A stretch of DNA of 64,000 bases. Origin: Eukaryota sp. TZLM1-RC (Eukaryota; Metamonada: BaSk clade). This document shows positions 41,617 to 54,405 of this stretch, piece after piece. A program made the position numbers and the translations under genes. The stretch is from NCBI GenBank assembly GCA_040285825.1, contig JAUPSS010000003.1, positions 2,170,001 through 2,234,000 of the forward strand. Reading direction: 5' to 3'. The notes below the pieces were generated by a model that ran no database searches, was not told the DNA's origin, and saw nothing but the letters and a program-made list of their open reading frames with translations. The first letter of the stretch is position 1; every line of letters begins with the position of its first letter.

Positions 41617-44208
41617 TCACACAAGAAATCTAAATATAAGTGGACGGTTCAACAATCTAAAAATGTCAAAAAACGTTTTGAGTCTTTGATTTTTCGTTCA
41701 CAATACTCTTCAGGTCTTAAATTATTGGCTGGTTCTTCTCCTGCAGCTTTCAATGATGAAACTGTGGATTCTTTAAATTCTCTTCATCCACCTGAAGACT
41801 TCACCATAAATCACATCGTCTCTGATAATGAACGTGATTTCTTCACTGCTAATCCTATTACTTCTGATGAAGTCAGTGTAGCTATTGAAGGAATTCCGTC
41901 TGGTCGTTTTGCTGGGCCTTTTGGACTTAGTTATGATCATTTGAAGTCGGCCGTTAACATATGTCCAGAAATCGTGGATGATTTAGCTTTCTTTTTGAAT
42001 ATTGTTATCATGGGACGTTTCAAGTTACCACAAGCGTTAACGGCATCTCGTTTAGTTGCTTTAAGTAAGCCTGGAGGTGGTGTCAGACCTATTGCTGTTG
42101 GTGAGTCCATAATGAGATTATTAGCAATTATTTCTTTTAAAAGAGTTAAGTCATCCGCAATTAATTTTTTTCGTCCTTATCAGTTTGCTATCGGAATTCC
42201 TGATGGCACAACTTCTGCTGCGTTGTGTACAGATTTACTTTTCAATCAAAAAGGCGAAAATTATTTATTGAACATTGATTTTAAAAATGCTTTCAACTCG
42301 GTTTTTCGCTCTAGTATTTTGCAAGAACTTGAACTACATTGTTCTCCACTTTGGCCGTATTTTAAATTGATGTATGGATCACCCTCTAACCTAATTTTCC
42401 ATTTTGAGAATATTGTTTCGTCAAGAGGCGTCAAACAAGGGGATCCATTGGGTCCATTTTTCTTTTGCTTAGCACTGCAATCAGTTTTGGTAAAATTTAA
42501 GTCGGATTTTCCAGACATTCATATATGTGCTTATGCAGTTGATTTATCACTTATCGGCCCTTTGTCTCTTTTACAACACGGTTTACAACATTTTGTTTTT
42601 CTGGCCAAACAAAAAGGGTTAGACATTAAATTGCCCAAGTGTTTCATTATTGGTAATCAGCATGCGGAGGTGGCATTTAATGAAACTTTTATCAAATACG
42701 TTGATTACGAGGAAGATGCTATTCGGTTTCTTGTATCTTATTTTCGAAATAGTGAAAAAGGTAAATCGATTTTGTCAGGTATTTTGGAAAAAATCGAAGA
42801 GCAACTTTTGGCTATTCAAGATCTAGAAATTGACAAACATTTAGCGTTTTCGGTCCTAAATGTGTGTTTTGGATCAAAAATTAATCATCTTCTTCGTTCT
42901 TTATCTCCCACAATTTCTCATGATTTTGCACGTCAATTTAATACTTTGAGAACAAGTTTCTTAGAAAATTTAGTAGAAGTTTGTCCATCTAAAATTCCTT
43001 ATCATGCATTTTTTAGTCCTAAATTTGGTGGAGTTGGTTTTTCAAAAGCAGAGTATTTATGCAAAAGTGCTTTTATTGGTGGTATGAAAAATTTTCTTTT
43101 TGAGTGGAAACTTCGGTTTGATCATATTCCTTTAAATAAATCACATCCTTTATTAATTTCGCTCGAAAACATGGTGCAGGAACTACCTATTGATGTTTGG
43201 AATAGGAGTTTTCCTTCAAATTTGCCTGCTGTGCCTTCGAGATCTTTTTCCAATCTTCATCTTGCTGTTGTGAAATTACAGAAGTCTGTTCTTATTGGTT
43301 TTGAAGACCTGGATTTTTCTAAACGACTTAGTGTGACTAAGATTAATAATCCCGTCTTTGCTGCCTTTTTATCAGACATTCAGAACTGCACTAGTTTAAT
43401 ATCTCAGCAACCAAGGCCATTTGGTCTTCACTTAACAAATGAAGCTTGGAAACAAAACATGCTGTTGAGATTAGGGATCTATCCAAGTGGTCTTTTGGAC
43501 AAGTCTTATTGTATTTGTAACAAAAAACCTACTGCCAATTTCCGTCATATTGTGAGTTGTAAGAAATTTCTCCAATATAGGTCAGTTCTTCAAAATGCCG
43601 TTCGTGATGTGATATATGAGATGTTCAAGTGTTACAATTTGAGTTGCAAAGTAGAACCTTTCTTGAAGCATTATAGTGATGATAACCTGTTTAATTCACG
43701 TCGAGGTGATTTAATTGCTCCTTTTGTTGATTCCTCTCAAGTTGTTGTTGATTTCACTACAGTTAATCCCTTTGCTTTTGTTTATCGCGATGATGTTTTA
43801 CTTAGTACTAATGGTCATTTAAACAAGGCTGAAGATCGTAAGAGAAATTAATATACTGAGATATTGAATGATTTAAATAAGAATCTTTACTCGAAGTTTT
43901 CGTTTGTTCCTTTTGCCTTTTCGATTTTTGGCAACATTGGACAATCCGCCTTGAATTGCATCAATGATTTTGCTAATTTATGTCGTTCAAGTGGTAAGAA
44001 TTTTGCAGGGAATTTATGGAAGAATCGTATCATTTTCGCTTTGTTCAGAAGTGTTCCCAAGTACTTGAGTTTAATGATGTCCAAACTTTATAAGAATTCA
44101 TCAAGAGTTGGCGTGGAGAATTTAGTTTCTTATGTGTTTTAGTTTGTTTTGTTTTTATTTGATTCTTTGTAGAAAATAGTTGTTTATGATAAGATTTGTC
44201 ATTTTTAA
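41617..44208 (+). mobile_element. Non-LTR retrotransposon family E, plus copy
   Basis: The reverse transcriptase frame 41686-43851 is open for 721 codons: GGGVRPIAVGES, NYLLNIDFKNAFNSV, SSRGVKQGDPLGPFFF, then the catalytic box, which reads YAVD instead of YADD (Val codon at 42539-42541). The C-terminus has the finger CICNKKPTANFRHIVSC, then HNAVRD-like residues and the endonuclease signature RRGDLIAPFVDSS...VVVDF. A TAA at 43849-43851 (Lys in the sister copy) ends the frame; the rest (43864-44142) continues in frame to SRVGVENLVSYVF. The 5' end is truncated. No target-site duplication was found for this copy. Confidence 0.9.
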
Positions 44209-44378
44209 TGGAGTCCTCGTATTCAATTTGCCATTATTAAAAGATCCTCGGTTTTTCAATCGAATAAGAGAAGCTTTAGCTAGACAGCAAGCAGATCAAG
44301 ATTTTGCAGAAGAAATCTTGGTGCAATGATATTCGTACCATTAGTTATGAATAAATTAAATTAAGTGTACATGTTCAA
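44209..44378 (+). mobile_element. Family A 3' tail, host of the reverse family E insertion
   Basis: Matches the family A 3' end with some divergence (ARQQADQDFAEEIL). It is cut at ACATGTTCAA; the same 10 bp reappear at 47144-47153, followed by the last bases of the tail (TAAAT). The family E copy on the reverse strand thus inserted into this tail. Confidence 0.8.
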
Positions 44379-47143
44379 AACCATTTATATAAAGAATCAA
44401 ATAAAAACAAAACAAACTAAAACACATAAGAAACTAAATTCTCCACGCCAACTCTTGATGAATCCTTATAAAGTTTAGACATCATTAAACTCAAGTACTT
44501 GGGAACACTTCTGAACAAAGCGAAAATGATACGATTTTTCCATAAATTCTCTGCAAAATTCTTACCACTTGAACGACATAAATTACCAAAATCATTGATG
44601 AAATTCAAGGCGGATTGTCCAATGTTGCCAAAAATCGGAAAGGCAAAAGGAACAAACGAAAACTTCGAATAAAGGTTCTTATTTAAATCATTTAATATCT
44701 CAGCATATTTATCTCTCTTACGATCTTCAGCCTTGTTTAAATGACCATTAGTACTAAGTAAAACATCATCGCGATAAACAAAAGCAAAGGGATCAACTGT
44801 AGTGAAATCAACAACAACTTGAGAGGAATCCACAAAAGGAGCAATTAAATCACCTCGACGTGAATTAAAAAGATTATCATCACTATAATGCTTCAACAAA
44901 GGTTCTACTTTGCAACTAAAATTGTAACACTTGAACATCTCATATGTCACATCACGAACGGCATTATGAAGAACTGACCTATATTGAAGAAATTTCTTAC
45001 AGCTCACAATATGACGAAAATTGGCAGTAGGTTTTTTGTTACAAATACAATAAGAATTGTCCAAAAGACCACTTGGATACATCCCTAATCTCAACCGCAT
45101 GTTTTGTTTCCAAGCTTCATTTGTTAAAAGAAGACCAAATGGCCTTGGTTGCTGAGATATTAAACTAGTACAGTTCTGAATGTCTGCTAAAAAGGCAGCA
45201 AAGACGGGATTATTAATCTTAGTCACACTAAGTCGTTTAGAAAAATCCAGGTCTTCAAAACCAATAAGAACAGACTTCTGTAATTTCACAACAGCAAGAT
45301 GAAGGTTGGTGACTCGAAGGCACAGCAGGCAAACTTGAAGGAAAACTCCTATTCCAAATATCAGCAGGTAGTTCTTGCACCATTTTTTCAAGAGAAATTA
45401 ATAAAGGATGTGATTCATTTAAAGGAATATGATCAAAACGAAGTTTCCATTCAAAAAGAAAATTTTTCATACCACCAATAAAAGCACTTTTGCATAAATA
45501 CTCTGCTTTTGAAAAACCAACTCCACCAAATTTAGGACTAAAAAATGCATGATAAGGAATTTTAGATGGACAAACTTCTACTAAATTTCCTAAGAAACTT
45601 GTTCTCAAAGTATTGAATTGACGTACAAAATCATGAGAAATTGTGGGAGATAAAGAACGAAGAAGATGATTAATTTTTGATCCAAAACACACATTTAGGA
45701 CCGAAAACGCTAAATGTTTGTCAATTTCTAGATCTTGAATAGCGAAAAGTTGCTCTTCGATTTTTTCCAAAATACCTGACAAAATCGATTTACCTTTTTC
45801 ACTATTTCGAAAATAAGATCCAAGAAACCGAATAGCATCTTCCTCGTAATCAACGTATTTGATAAAAGTTTCATTAAATGCCACCTCCGCATGCTGATTA
45901 CCAATAATGAAACACTTGGGCAATTTGATGTCTAACCCTTTTTGTTTGGCCAGAAAAACAAAATGTTGTAAACCGTGTTGTAAAAGAGACAAAGGGCCAA
46001 TAAGTGATAAATCATCTGCATAAGCACATATATGAATGTCAGGAAAATCCGACTTAAATTTTACCAAAACTGATTGCAGTGCTAAGCAAAAGAAAAATGG
46101 ACCCAATGGATCCCCTTGTTTGACCCCTCTTGACGAAACAATATTCTCAGAATGAAAAATTAAGTTAGAGGGTGATCCATACATCAATTTAAAATACGGC
46201 AAAAGTGGAGGATACTGTAGTTCAAGTTCTTGCAAAATACTGGAGCGAAAAACGGAGTTGAAAGCATTTTTAAAATCAATGTTCAATAAATAATTTTTGC
46301 CTTTTTGATTGAAAAGTAAATCTGTACACAACGCAGCACATGTTGTGCCATCAGGAATTCCGATAGCAAACTGATAAGGACGAAAAAATTAATTGCGGAT
46401 GACTTAACTCTTTTAAAAGAAATAATTGCTAATAATCTCGTTATGGACTCACCAACAGCAATAGGTCTGACACCACCTCCAGGCTTATTTAAAGCAACTA
46501 AACGAGATGCCATTAACGCTTGTGGTAACTTGAAACGTCCCATGATGACACTATTAAAAAAGAACACTAAATCATCCACGATTTCTGGACATATGTTGAC
46601 TGCGGACTTCAAATGATCATAACTAAGTCCTGAAGGCCCAGCAGAACGACCAGACGGAAGTCCTTTAATAGCTACCCTAACTTCATCACAAGTGATAGGA
46701 TTAGCAGTGAAGAAATCACGTTCATTATCAGAGACTATGTGATTTATGGTGAAGTCTTCAGGTGGATGAAGAGAATTTAAAGAATCCAATGTTTCATCAT
46801 TGAAGGCAGCAGGAGAAGAACCAGCCAATAATTTAAGTGCTGAAGAGTATTGTGAACGAAGAATATAGACTCAAAGCGTTTTTTTGACATTTTGAGATTG
46901 TGGAACCGACTTCTTATATTTAGATTTCTTGTGTGAAGACATAGCCTTAGAAAGAAAAAATTTCCAAAAAATCGAAGGATTCCAAATGCCCATTCGAAGA
47001 GAGAAGGTTAAAGATCGAATAACTGTTGCAAGAGAAGACGAATGAGCAGGAGAAACGAATTGAGGGATTGTAAATGGAGGTCTACAAGGATCAATTGGCG
47101 TGCAAGAATCACAAACCAAAAGAGGTCGACCCGAAACATTGAA
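44379..47143 (-). mobile_element. Non-LTR retrotransposon family E, reverse copy
   Basis: 2765 bp, with the 10-bp duplication ACATGTTCAA on both sides (44369-44378 and 47144-47153). It is nearly identical to the plus copy and extends further 5': the N-terminal part (46871-47119) has SGRPLL-type residues and CDSC, like family C at 49780. The catalytic box is intact (YADDLSLIG). Two frameshifts, near 46380 and 45310, break the frame into 46828-46283, 46331-45255 and 45391-44417. Finger, endonuclease signature and C-terminus SRVGVENLVSYVF are present. Confidence 0.92.
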
Positions 47144-47157
47144 ACATGTTCAATAAA

Positions 47158-47745
47158 TATTTATTATTCAAATTTCACAACATTATCCACACAAATGGAT
47201 TTAATATTGCAGTAGGATTTGTTCGTCGGGATTTACAGGGTCAGAAATGTAAGCCAGACAACAAGGCCAGTATTTCTGATCTATATGTTGATGATGTTGA
47301 TGTTGCTGTTTTTCAAGATAAACTAATTGTTGCATGTGATTCTGGAAACTGATTTATTGTATTTTGGAAGTAAAAAAGCGGATCAAGAACTAGCCATGGT
47401 TCTTGAACATGAAACTGAACAGCAAAGCAATAGTCGGGTGATGAATAAAGACAAGAAGTACAAATGGTTAAGAATGACTGGTCTTTGAAAAGTAGGATTA
47501 ATGAAAAACAAAAACGATGGGCAACGAAAATATACTGAGGTAGATTCCGACATGAACCAAATGATAGAGTCTAACGAAAAGACAATCGAAGATCCAAACA
47601 CCGAATAATTGGTGTTCGCTGCCAATTCAGCAACTTTTATAGATTTTTCCAACTGTGTGCTTGTCAAACTTCAGCAAGTTTTTTTGACAATTGACTTTTA
47701 CGGTCTTGACTTGACTTGTGGATAAATGCATAGAAGAAGGTTAAA
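47158..47745 (+). pseudogene. Fanzor fragment, second copy
   Basis: Matches 32255-32815 of the first Fanzor copy: FHNIIHTNGFNIAVGFVRRDLQGQKCK, then RuvC-I as VACDSGN followed by a deletion and frameshift. LKSRINEKQKRWA and later pieces are in shifted frames. It covers only the middle of the gene and lacks RuvC-II, the zinc finger and RuvC-III. About 80% alike to copy 1 by eye. The left edge abuts the family A tail. Confidence 0.8.
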
Positions 47746-48053
47746 AATGGATCTGAAGAAGGATTCAAATTGATGAAAATGGGTGACCAATTTACTTACT
47801 TTCATGGTGATCCTTGTTATGGAGAATTTTTGCAAAGTTATGAGTTGAAAATTAAACGTTCAAATTTGAGTGCACCCAATTTTACTTTTGCCGACCTTCC
47901 CGTGCACCAACAGCGTATTTCTGTCTACTGGATAGGTTGGAGTTGGTTGGTGGTGTTCAAAAAATTATAAATTTTAAAATAATTAAATTTTTATAAATTA
48001 TTGTTATTATAACCAATTATTAAAATACATATTTGCTACAATCAAATAATAAC
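47746..48053. other. Short intergenic segment with a 66-codon frame
   Basis: The plus-strand frame 47770-47970 (MKMGDQFTYFHGDPCYG...) has no recognised family. It could continue the mobile sequence to the left or be a remnant. No function is assigned. Confidence 0.3.
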
Positions 48054-49064
48054 CTACAAATTCTTAATTGACCTCAAGAAAACTTCAACATCCCTATCAC
48101 CAATCAAATCATCCCCAATCATGACGTCATCCTGTCTATCACGTGACACATCATGACACGTGGCACCAAAATCTTCATCTACAGCAAATGATTGTATTGT
48201 TTGAGATAAAGAGCGAAGAGATTTTACTGCTTCGTGAGATTCTTGTTTGGCAGAGTCACAAGCAAGATCAATACTATGGACTTGCGATGTGAGTAACTCA
48301 GAATCCTGTTGAATAACGTCAACTTTTGAACTAAGTTGCTCTAATTGTGAGCGCAGTTGGGTGACGTCATCAGAATCTTCCAAGTTGTTCAGTCGTTCAT
48401 CAAAAGAACTTGAGATGACTGTCAATTTGTTTTCTAAACCATCAACAGAGTTTGCCACATCATCAATTGATTGATTCGTTGTGTGGGAAAACTTTTCCAA
48501 TTTTTCATGAGCCTCTCTCGCATCATCTGACACGTCATGACACTTGTCAGACAAATTACTGACAAGTGAAGTAACAGAGGAGAGTGAATCTCCCATTTCC
48601 GACAGTCGAGAATAAACTTCATTAGAATGGGTTTTTAAAGAAGAAGCAACTTGACCAATGCTTTCAGCTGATGCCTTGACGGCACCTTTCACCTCCTCCT
48701 TCCATCTGTAGAGGTCTTCCACCTGAGAGATTAGTGGATCGACAGTTGTGGTGACTTTGTGCATGGAAGAGAATGATGATTCTAGGGCAGACAGGCGGGA
48801 TTCCAGTCTGCTTCTTTGTGACTTTTCTTCTTCTAGTTGTTGGGTTAAAAGACGTTGACTTTCAGAGATACGCATGACCAAGACATCAATACGGGCTTTG
48901 AGTTCAGAACGAAGCCTGTTGAGTTCCATAGCGGAGTCGTCACTGTTGGAGGAAGCAACTTTTATAGCTGAATCAAGTTTTTGAAGAAGTTGATCTGCAT
49001 CACTGATAAAGCTAGAAGAGTGAGGAATTGTGGCAGAAAGATCATTCAGTGAAAGACTAGACAT
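48054..49064 (-). CDS. Coiled-coil protein of unknown function
   Basis: 336 residues from the ATG at 49062-49064 (MSSLSLNDL) to TAG. It is almost entirely predicted coiled coil: long runs of heptad-like Leu/Ile/Val spacing from about residue 20 to 300 (for example LLTQQLEEEKSQRSRLESRL), rich in Ser, Asp, Glu and Lys, with Pro nearly absent. The C-terminus is acidic (DRDVEVFLRS). No catalytic motif, membrane segment or signal peptide. Size and composition fit a filament- or basal-body-type protein such as assemblin-like proteins, but no specific family signature is visible, so this is only a suggestion. The coding sequence is intact and intronless among ruined elements, which supports a real gene. 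Confidence 0.75.
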   Translation of the reverse strand: MSSLSLNDLSATIPHSSSFISDADQLLQKLDSAIKVASSNSDDSAMELNRLRSELKARIDVLVMRISESQRLLTQQLEEEKSQRSRLESRLSALESSFSSMHKVTTTVDPLISQVEDLYRWKEEVKGAVKASAESIGQVASSLKTHSNEVYSRLSEMGDSLSSVTSLVSNLSDKCHDVSDDAREAHEKLEKFSHTTNQSIDDVANSVDGLENKLTVISSSFDERLNNLEDSDDVTQLRSQLEQLSSKVDVIQQDSELLTSQVHSIDLACDSAKQESHEAVKSLRSLSQTIQSFAVDEDFGATCHDVSRDRQDDVMIGDDLIGDRDVEVFLRSIKNL

Positions 49065-49299
49065 GTGTAAATGAAAGAACACTAATGTACACTGGGGCAA
49101 GAGTAGGACTTGGGGCGGAAATCAACTTTCAATGGAAAATCAATGTTTTTTGCAAAACACAACTTCTCAGGCAGTACTAATGCCTCAAATGAAAGGCTAG
49201 TTAATTCTGAAATTCATAATCCTCATTCAAATGCTGAAAATTTCAAAATCAAGAAATACAATGAACCTTTGTCCAAATTGGCCAGTCAACAGCATGCAA

Positions 49300-52200
49300 C
49301 TTTTTTTCCCACTCACCTTTCAACGTCCTCCTTTTTCTCAACTTGACGTCTAATCATCGGTTCTCTTCAATTTTTTCTTTTTCCATGTCAAACACTCTCA
49401 GTGATACTGACTGGACCGCAAAAAGTACCGGACGTGAAGTTGACGAATCAACCTCCTCAATCCCCAATTGTTCTCATTCTCCCCACCTTCCACTTCATGC
49501 TGGAAAAATATCTGAAAAAAATTCGAAAGAATTTTTTTAAAACCACTCCGTAAATGCTGTAAATGTCGCAAACCTGGACATAACATTTCGACTTGTTCCC
49601 TTATTCAGAAGGAAAAACTTAATGCTCGTGCAGCTACTGCTGATTTGAATTTTTCATTATCACATTATCCTGAAAACCAATTTCTAATTGAGATTCCTGA
49701 TAATATATCTCACAAAGGTGATCAATAAGTTGACAAAAGATGTGTTTTTTGTCAAAAACCTAATGCTGTTAATGATTCTGGTCGCCCTTTACTTTTCTGT
49801 GATTCTTGTCTTGCTGCCGATCCGTCACGTTGTCCCATTCGAGTTTCTGCTCAGCTTAGTCCGTTGGCTTCAATACCTTTTGCTGTTGTTCTCTGTGCTT
49901 TTACTGAAAATCTCCGTAAAGGATTATGGGACGTTACTCCGATTTGAAAAAATTTTTCTAAAAAAAGATAAAAAACTTTTATCAAAACAATCAAATTTTA
50001 AAAAATGTGTTTTTTCAAAAGAAAAGTTAGTAAGAAAATTCGCTTTAAAAGGAAGTTTTGGATCTGTAAAGCAATGTCTATTTTCATCTGATTTAGCTGA
50101 ATGCAATGAGAATACATTGTCCCAATTGAAGAACCTTAATCCAGAAGAAAATTTTCGTTGTCTTAAACCGGATTCAGTTGATTATTGATTGAAAAATCCT
50201 GTAAATGCTCCAGACATCGCAAAATTTATTCACCATATGCCTGCTGGAAAAGCTCCAGGTCCATTTTCTGTTAAATTTTGATGCGATTAGGTTAGCTGTT
50301 GGACAGTGTCCTGTAATTGTTGATGATTTTGTCCATTTTTTAACAGTCTTCTGACCTTGAAAATTAAAGTCCCTGTTGAGATGACTACTGCTCGTTCAAT
50401 TGCCCAGAAGAAAAACTCATCTAAAATCCGTCCAATTGCAATTGGAAAATCGTTCTCCAGAATCCTGGCGTCTCTTGTTTTTAATAGAATTGGGGAAAAT
50501 GCCAAAGAATTTTTCAGTCCCTTTCAATTTGGAATCAAGACAATTGATGGTGCTTCAGCTGCTGCCCTTTCGTCTGATGTATTTTTTAATTCTAGTAATT
50601 CTAATTACATCTTTAATTTAGATTTTAAAAGTGCTTTTAATTCTGTATCACGTTCTTCCATTTTCTTTATGTTGCAAAAGCATTTTCCCGAGGTTGAAAC
50701 TTTTTTCTATTCATTTTATGGAAAATCATCAACATTGGTCTATGAAAACTTTGACCTGCTTTCTTCTTCAGGTGTTAAACAGGGTGATCCTCTTGGTCAT
50801 TTTTTCTTTTTTCTGGCAATTCATCAATTAATATGCGAATTAAAGAACAAATTCCCACAAATAGATATTGTAGCATATATGGATGTCATTTCTGCCATTG
50901 CTCCTTTTTCAGTTCTCAAAAAAATAGCAACTTTTATTCAATGGCGTTATAAAGATAGTGGTCTCTCATAAAATCTCTTCAACTGTTTGATTATTGGCCA
51001 TGAACCAATTGATTTTTTCATTTAAGATGTCAATGTCCCCTTTATCAATTATGATCAGTCTGGTTTTCGTTTTTTGGGTTGTTATCTCGGAAATATTGAT
51101 GAAGTCAAAGGCCAACTTTCGACTCTGTTGACTCAATTTGGAAATGAATTAGAATCAATATATATATGGATGATGTTGTGCTTATTGGTGATTTAAATAA
51201 TGTGAAAAAGCAACTGTATGTTTTAAAGAATTATTTACCAAAATTGGTCTCCGACTTAATTTACTTAAATGTGTTTTGTTATCGAATTCTCCAGTTTCCA
51301 CAATAATTGATGATATTGAAATTCAAGCCAAATTATATTCAATTGATGCTATTCGTCATTTGGGTTCGTTTTTAGGAAATAATGATGAAATTACCAAAAA
51401 ATTGTTTGAAAAGTTGAACTCAATTTCTGACAAAATTGACCGAATGATGAATTTAGATATAAAAAAACACATCAAATTTACCATTATAAGACTGTGTTTT
51501 AGTTCCAATTTTAATCATATATTTAGATCTACAAATCCTCTTGTCACTAGACCTTTGGCTCAAAAGTTTAATGAGTTACGTGCAAAAGTTCTGTCTCAAT
51601 TACTGGGATGTAAAATGTTTCAAATTCCAGATCATGCTTACCTTAGTCCACATTATGGTGGTTTAGGGTGGACGAAGGCTTCTATTCTTACCTCGTGTGC
51701 TTTTGTTGGTGGATGCAGAAATGCAATCTTTGAGTTTTCCGAAAGATTTGCAGATTGGGAAGATTTATTGATGACAACGCAAAGTTCCACTGTTTTTGCA
51801 TTAAATGAAGAAATTTCAAGAATTGATGTAGAAAAATGGGGTCGATGTTTTCCCCAATCATTCAATGGCAATATTCCAGAAAAAAATGTTTTAAATTTGA
51901 AGTACACTCTTCGAACATTACAGAAAAGATTGACTGGAATGTATGAAAAAGATCTTTATAATAACATTTGCAGCTCGGCTGTTTTAAATCAAGATCTTCA
52001 CTCATTGTTATTGGAAAAGGGTGTTTGTGAAAACAAGGCGTCAGATTCTTCACTTTTTGTAACCATTGTACCACGAAGATTTGGATTGTGTGCCACTAAT
52101 GAAGCATTTGTAACAAAAATGAGATTATATTTCAACATCCCCATTAACCAAATATTATCAAAAGAAAAATGTATTTGTTCGAATTCACCTCAACTCACTT

Positions 52201-54093
52201 TGCGCCATGCTCTGAATTGCTCTAAATTGATAACTTATCGTTCTTCATTACATGATGCTGTTAGAGACACTGTTTTCAATATGGCACAAACTGCAAGGAT
52301 ATCGTGTATCAAAAAGCCCCTGCTGAAGGAAACACTTTCTCTGAATAATTTTGGTTCTGATGATAGAGGTGATGTATACTGTGATTGGATTGATAATTCT
52401 GAAGCTATTGTTGACTTTGTCTCATGTAATGTTGCAAACGATACTTTGGTTCACAGAAGAAAACTAAATCCTGTGGCTGCTCTGGATTTTAAAGCAAAAG
52501 AAAAACATAGAAAATATGATAAAGAAATTGAAGATGCAAATATCGATAGAAATACACAGCTGGTTTTTATTGCTTTCCCATTTTCGATAAATGGAAGATT
52601 ATCAGTTGAAGCAGAAACTTTTTTGGATGACTTCCAAAAAATGGTGAAAGAAAAAACAATGAAAAGATTTGATATTTTTTTATGGCGTTCACGGATTCAA
52701 TTTGCCATTATTAATAGATTACCGCGGTTTTTCAATCGAATTAGAGAAGCTTTAGCTAGACAGCAAGCAAATCAAGATTTTGTAGAGGAAATCTTGGTTT
52801 AATGATAGTCGTCCCATTAGTTATGATTTAATTTAATCAAGTGTGCAAATTCAATAAATACGTAGTTCAATTAGAATCAATAGAAAATTTAAATATTGAG
52901 AAACATTTGAAATTCTTTTTCCTAAAAATCTGTTATTCTGGAAAATTTACTCATATTTTGAGATCAACATCACCATCAATTTCATTGGAGTTTTGTCGCA
53001 TTTTTAATGAACAAAGAACCAATTTTTTAGGAAAATTATTGGAAATTGATGCATCTCAGTTACGAAGCCACATTTTTTGTGGTACAAATTTTGGTGGTGT
53101 TGATTTTCATAAATCAAGCTACCTTTGTAAAGCTGCTTTTATTGGAGGTGGAAAGAATTTTATTTATGAATTTGTGAATCGTTTTCCTGAAAAAATTCAT
53201 CTCATTGAAAATTGTGGCAGCTCTTATCTATTTTCTTTGCAACAGGAAATTGAAACTCTTTCACCCAATATTTGGGCTAAATGTTTCCCCTCTGATATTG
53301 TGGAACTTCCTTCAAGAAGCTTGCTCTCCTTACCACTGACTTTTGCAAAATTGCAGAAAAAAATCTTGAAAGTTTTAGAAAACTTGGATTATATTGCACG
53401 TCTTAGCTTGGCTAAGGAAACAATCCCGTTTTTGCAAACTTTTTGATTGATCTTGAAGACAGTTGTTCAAGTTGCCTGATCTCCCAACTTCCCAACATTT
53501 ATGGCCTTCTACTTAATGATCACCAATGGACCACTGCAATGAGAATGAGATGTTTTCTATGGCCTTGTTCATTACCAAATAATTTAATTTGTCGCTGCAA
53601 GAGTGTTGTTACACTTTCCCATATTTCAAACTGTAAGTATTTTATAACTTATCGCTCAATTGTTCATTACTCAGTTCGTAATCAATTATATGCCATGTGC
53701 AAAAGTTTCAATATAGAGGCATTTATTGAGCCACTAGTACGTAAGCTGTCTTCAGATCAAACTGATGATTCTTTTGGTAAAAGAAGAGCAGATTTAGTAG
53801 CTCCAGGGATCGATGGTGTTCTCAATGTTGAGGATGTTGTCTCAGTAGATGTCTGCAAAAATTCTGCTGCTCGTTTAGTGTATTCCGCTGATTTGCCGTT
53901 ATCTAACGCCGAAAAAAGAAAATAAAAAATAGCAAGAACCATTTGCACAATTAGGTCTAAATCTCTTTTAGCTATTGGTGTTAAATATAAACGAAATGCT
54001 GTGAGTAGGTTTCGTAATAGTGATGCTTGTTTGGAGGATATTGAATACTAGATAGAATTTTATTTCAATAAAAATACAGTAAAATAAAAGAAG
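49300..54093 (+). mobile_element. Family C non-LTR retrotransposon, near full length
   Basis: About 3.1 kb once the family A insertion is removed. It starts with a short 5' leader and ATG at 49387 (MSNTLSDTDW). An N-terminal zinc knuckle CCKCRKPGHNISTC lies at about 49558-49600, then CVFCQKP...LLFCDSC (about 49745-49810). Next comes the reverse transcriptase (50357-50971) with KIRPIAIGKS, YIFNLDFKSAFNSV, SSGVKQGDPLGHFFF and a mutated catalytic box YMDV. After the nested element, the thumb (52883-53446), CCHC finger CRCKSVVTLSHISNC, endonuclease signature RADLVAPGIDGVLN (about 53785) and C-terminus SDACLEDIEY (TAG near 54051) follow. Frameshifts make it inactive. Confidence 0.9.
51161..52868 (+). 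mobile_element. Family A non-LTR retrotransposon nested in family C
   Basis: 1708 bp, flanked by the 14-bp duplication AATTAGAATCAATA (51147-51160 and 52869-52882). It begins at the catalytic box (YMDDVVLIGDL) and so lacks the front of the reverse transcriptase. The main frame 51276-52802 (508 codons) is intact to the end: thumb, finger CICSNSPQLTLRHALNC, HDAVRDT, endonuclease signature RGDVYCDWIDNSEAIVDF, FKAKEKHRKYD, and the C-terminus ARQQANQDFVEEILV. The 3' tail ends AATAAATACG. The last residues and tail recur in five other places in the window. Confidence 0.93.
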
Positions 54094-54405
54094 AGCATGC
54101 AAAATACAATTTGTAGCCATTTGTATTTTCTCTTTTTGGTTCACTAGCTCCAACGGCTATACGTTTTTTGGAAGATTTTGAAATGATTGTAAAGAGAAGA
54201 ACCAACAGAAATTTCAACAGATTGTTTTGGCAAAATAGAATTGTGTTTTCTATTTTTAAGGGGAAGTTGAAGATGGTTTCTGATACTTTGCTTTCTCTTG
54301 GATCTCACTATGAGAGAGTTGCATCTACTGTTTTTGTTTTGTGAGAGATGGATTATTTAAATGTTGATTTATAGGTTTAGAATAAAATTGAATTTTAAAA
54401 AAAAG

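Larger units (their letters stand above)
49171..54405 (+). mobile_element. Family B fragment split by a full-length family C insertion
   Basis: The left piece (49171-49299) encodes ASNERLVNSEIHNPHS...LASQQHA and the right piece (54094 to about 54405) continues with YNL.PFVFSLFGSLAPTA..., the IVFSIFKG block and the tail. The join is marked by the 9-bp duplication AGCATGCAA (49291-49299 and 54094-54102). The copy is 5'-truncated and has minor stops. Confidence 0.85.

Noticed and set aside
41617-47143. Reading the inverted family E pair as one inverted duplication or a twin-priming product
   Set aside because: The reverse copy has its own 10-bp target-site duplication and a different 5' end and 3' tail, so two insertions are the simpler account.
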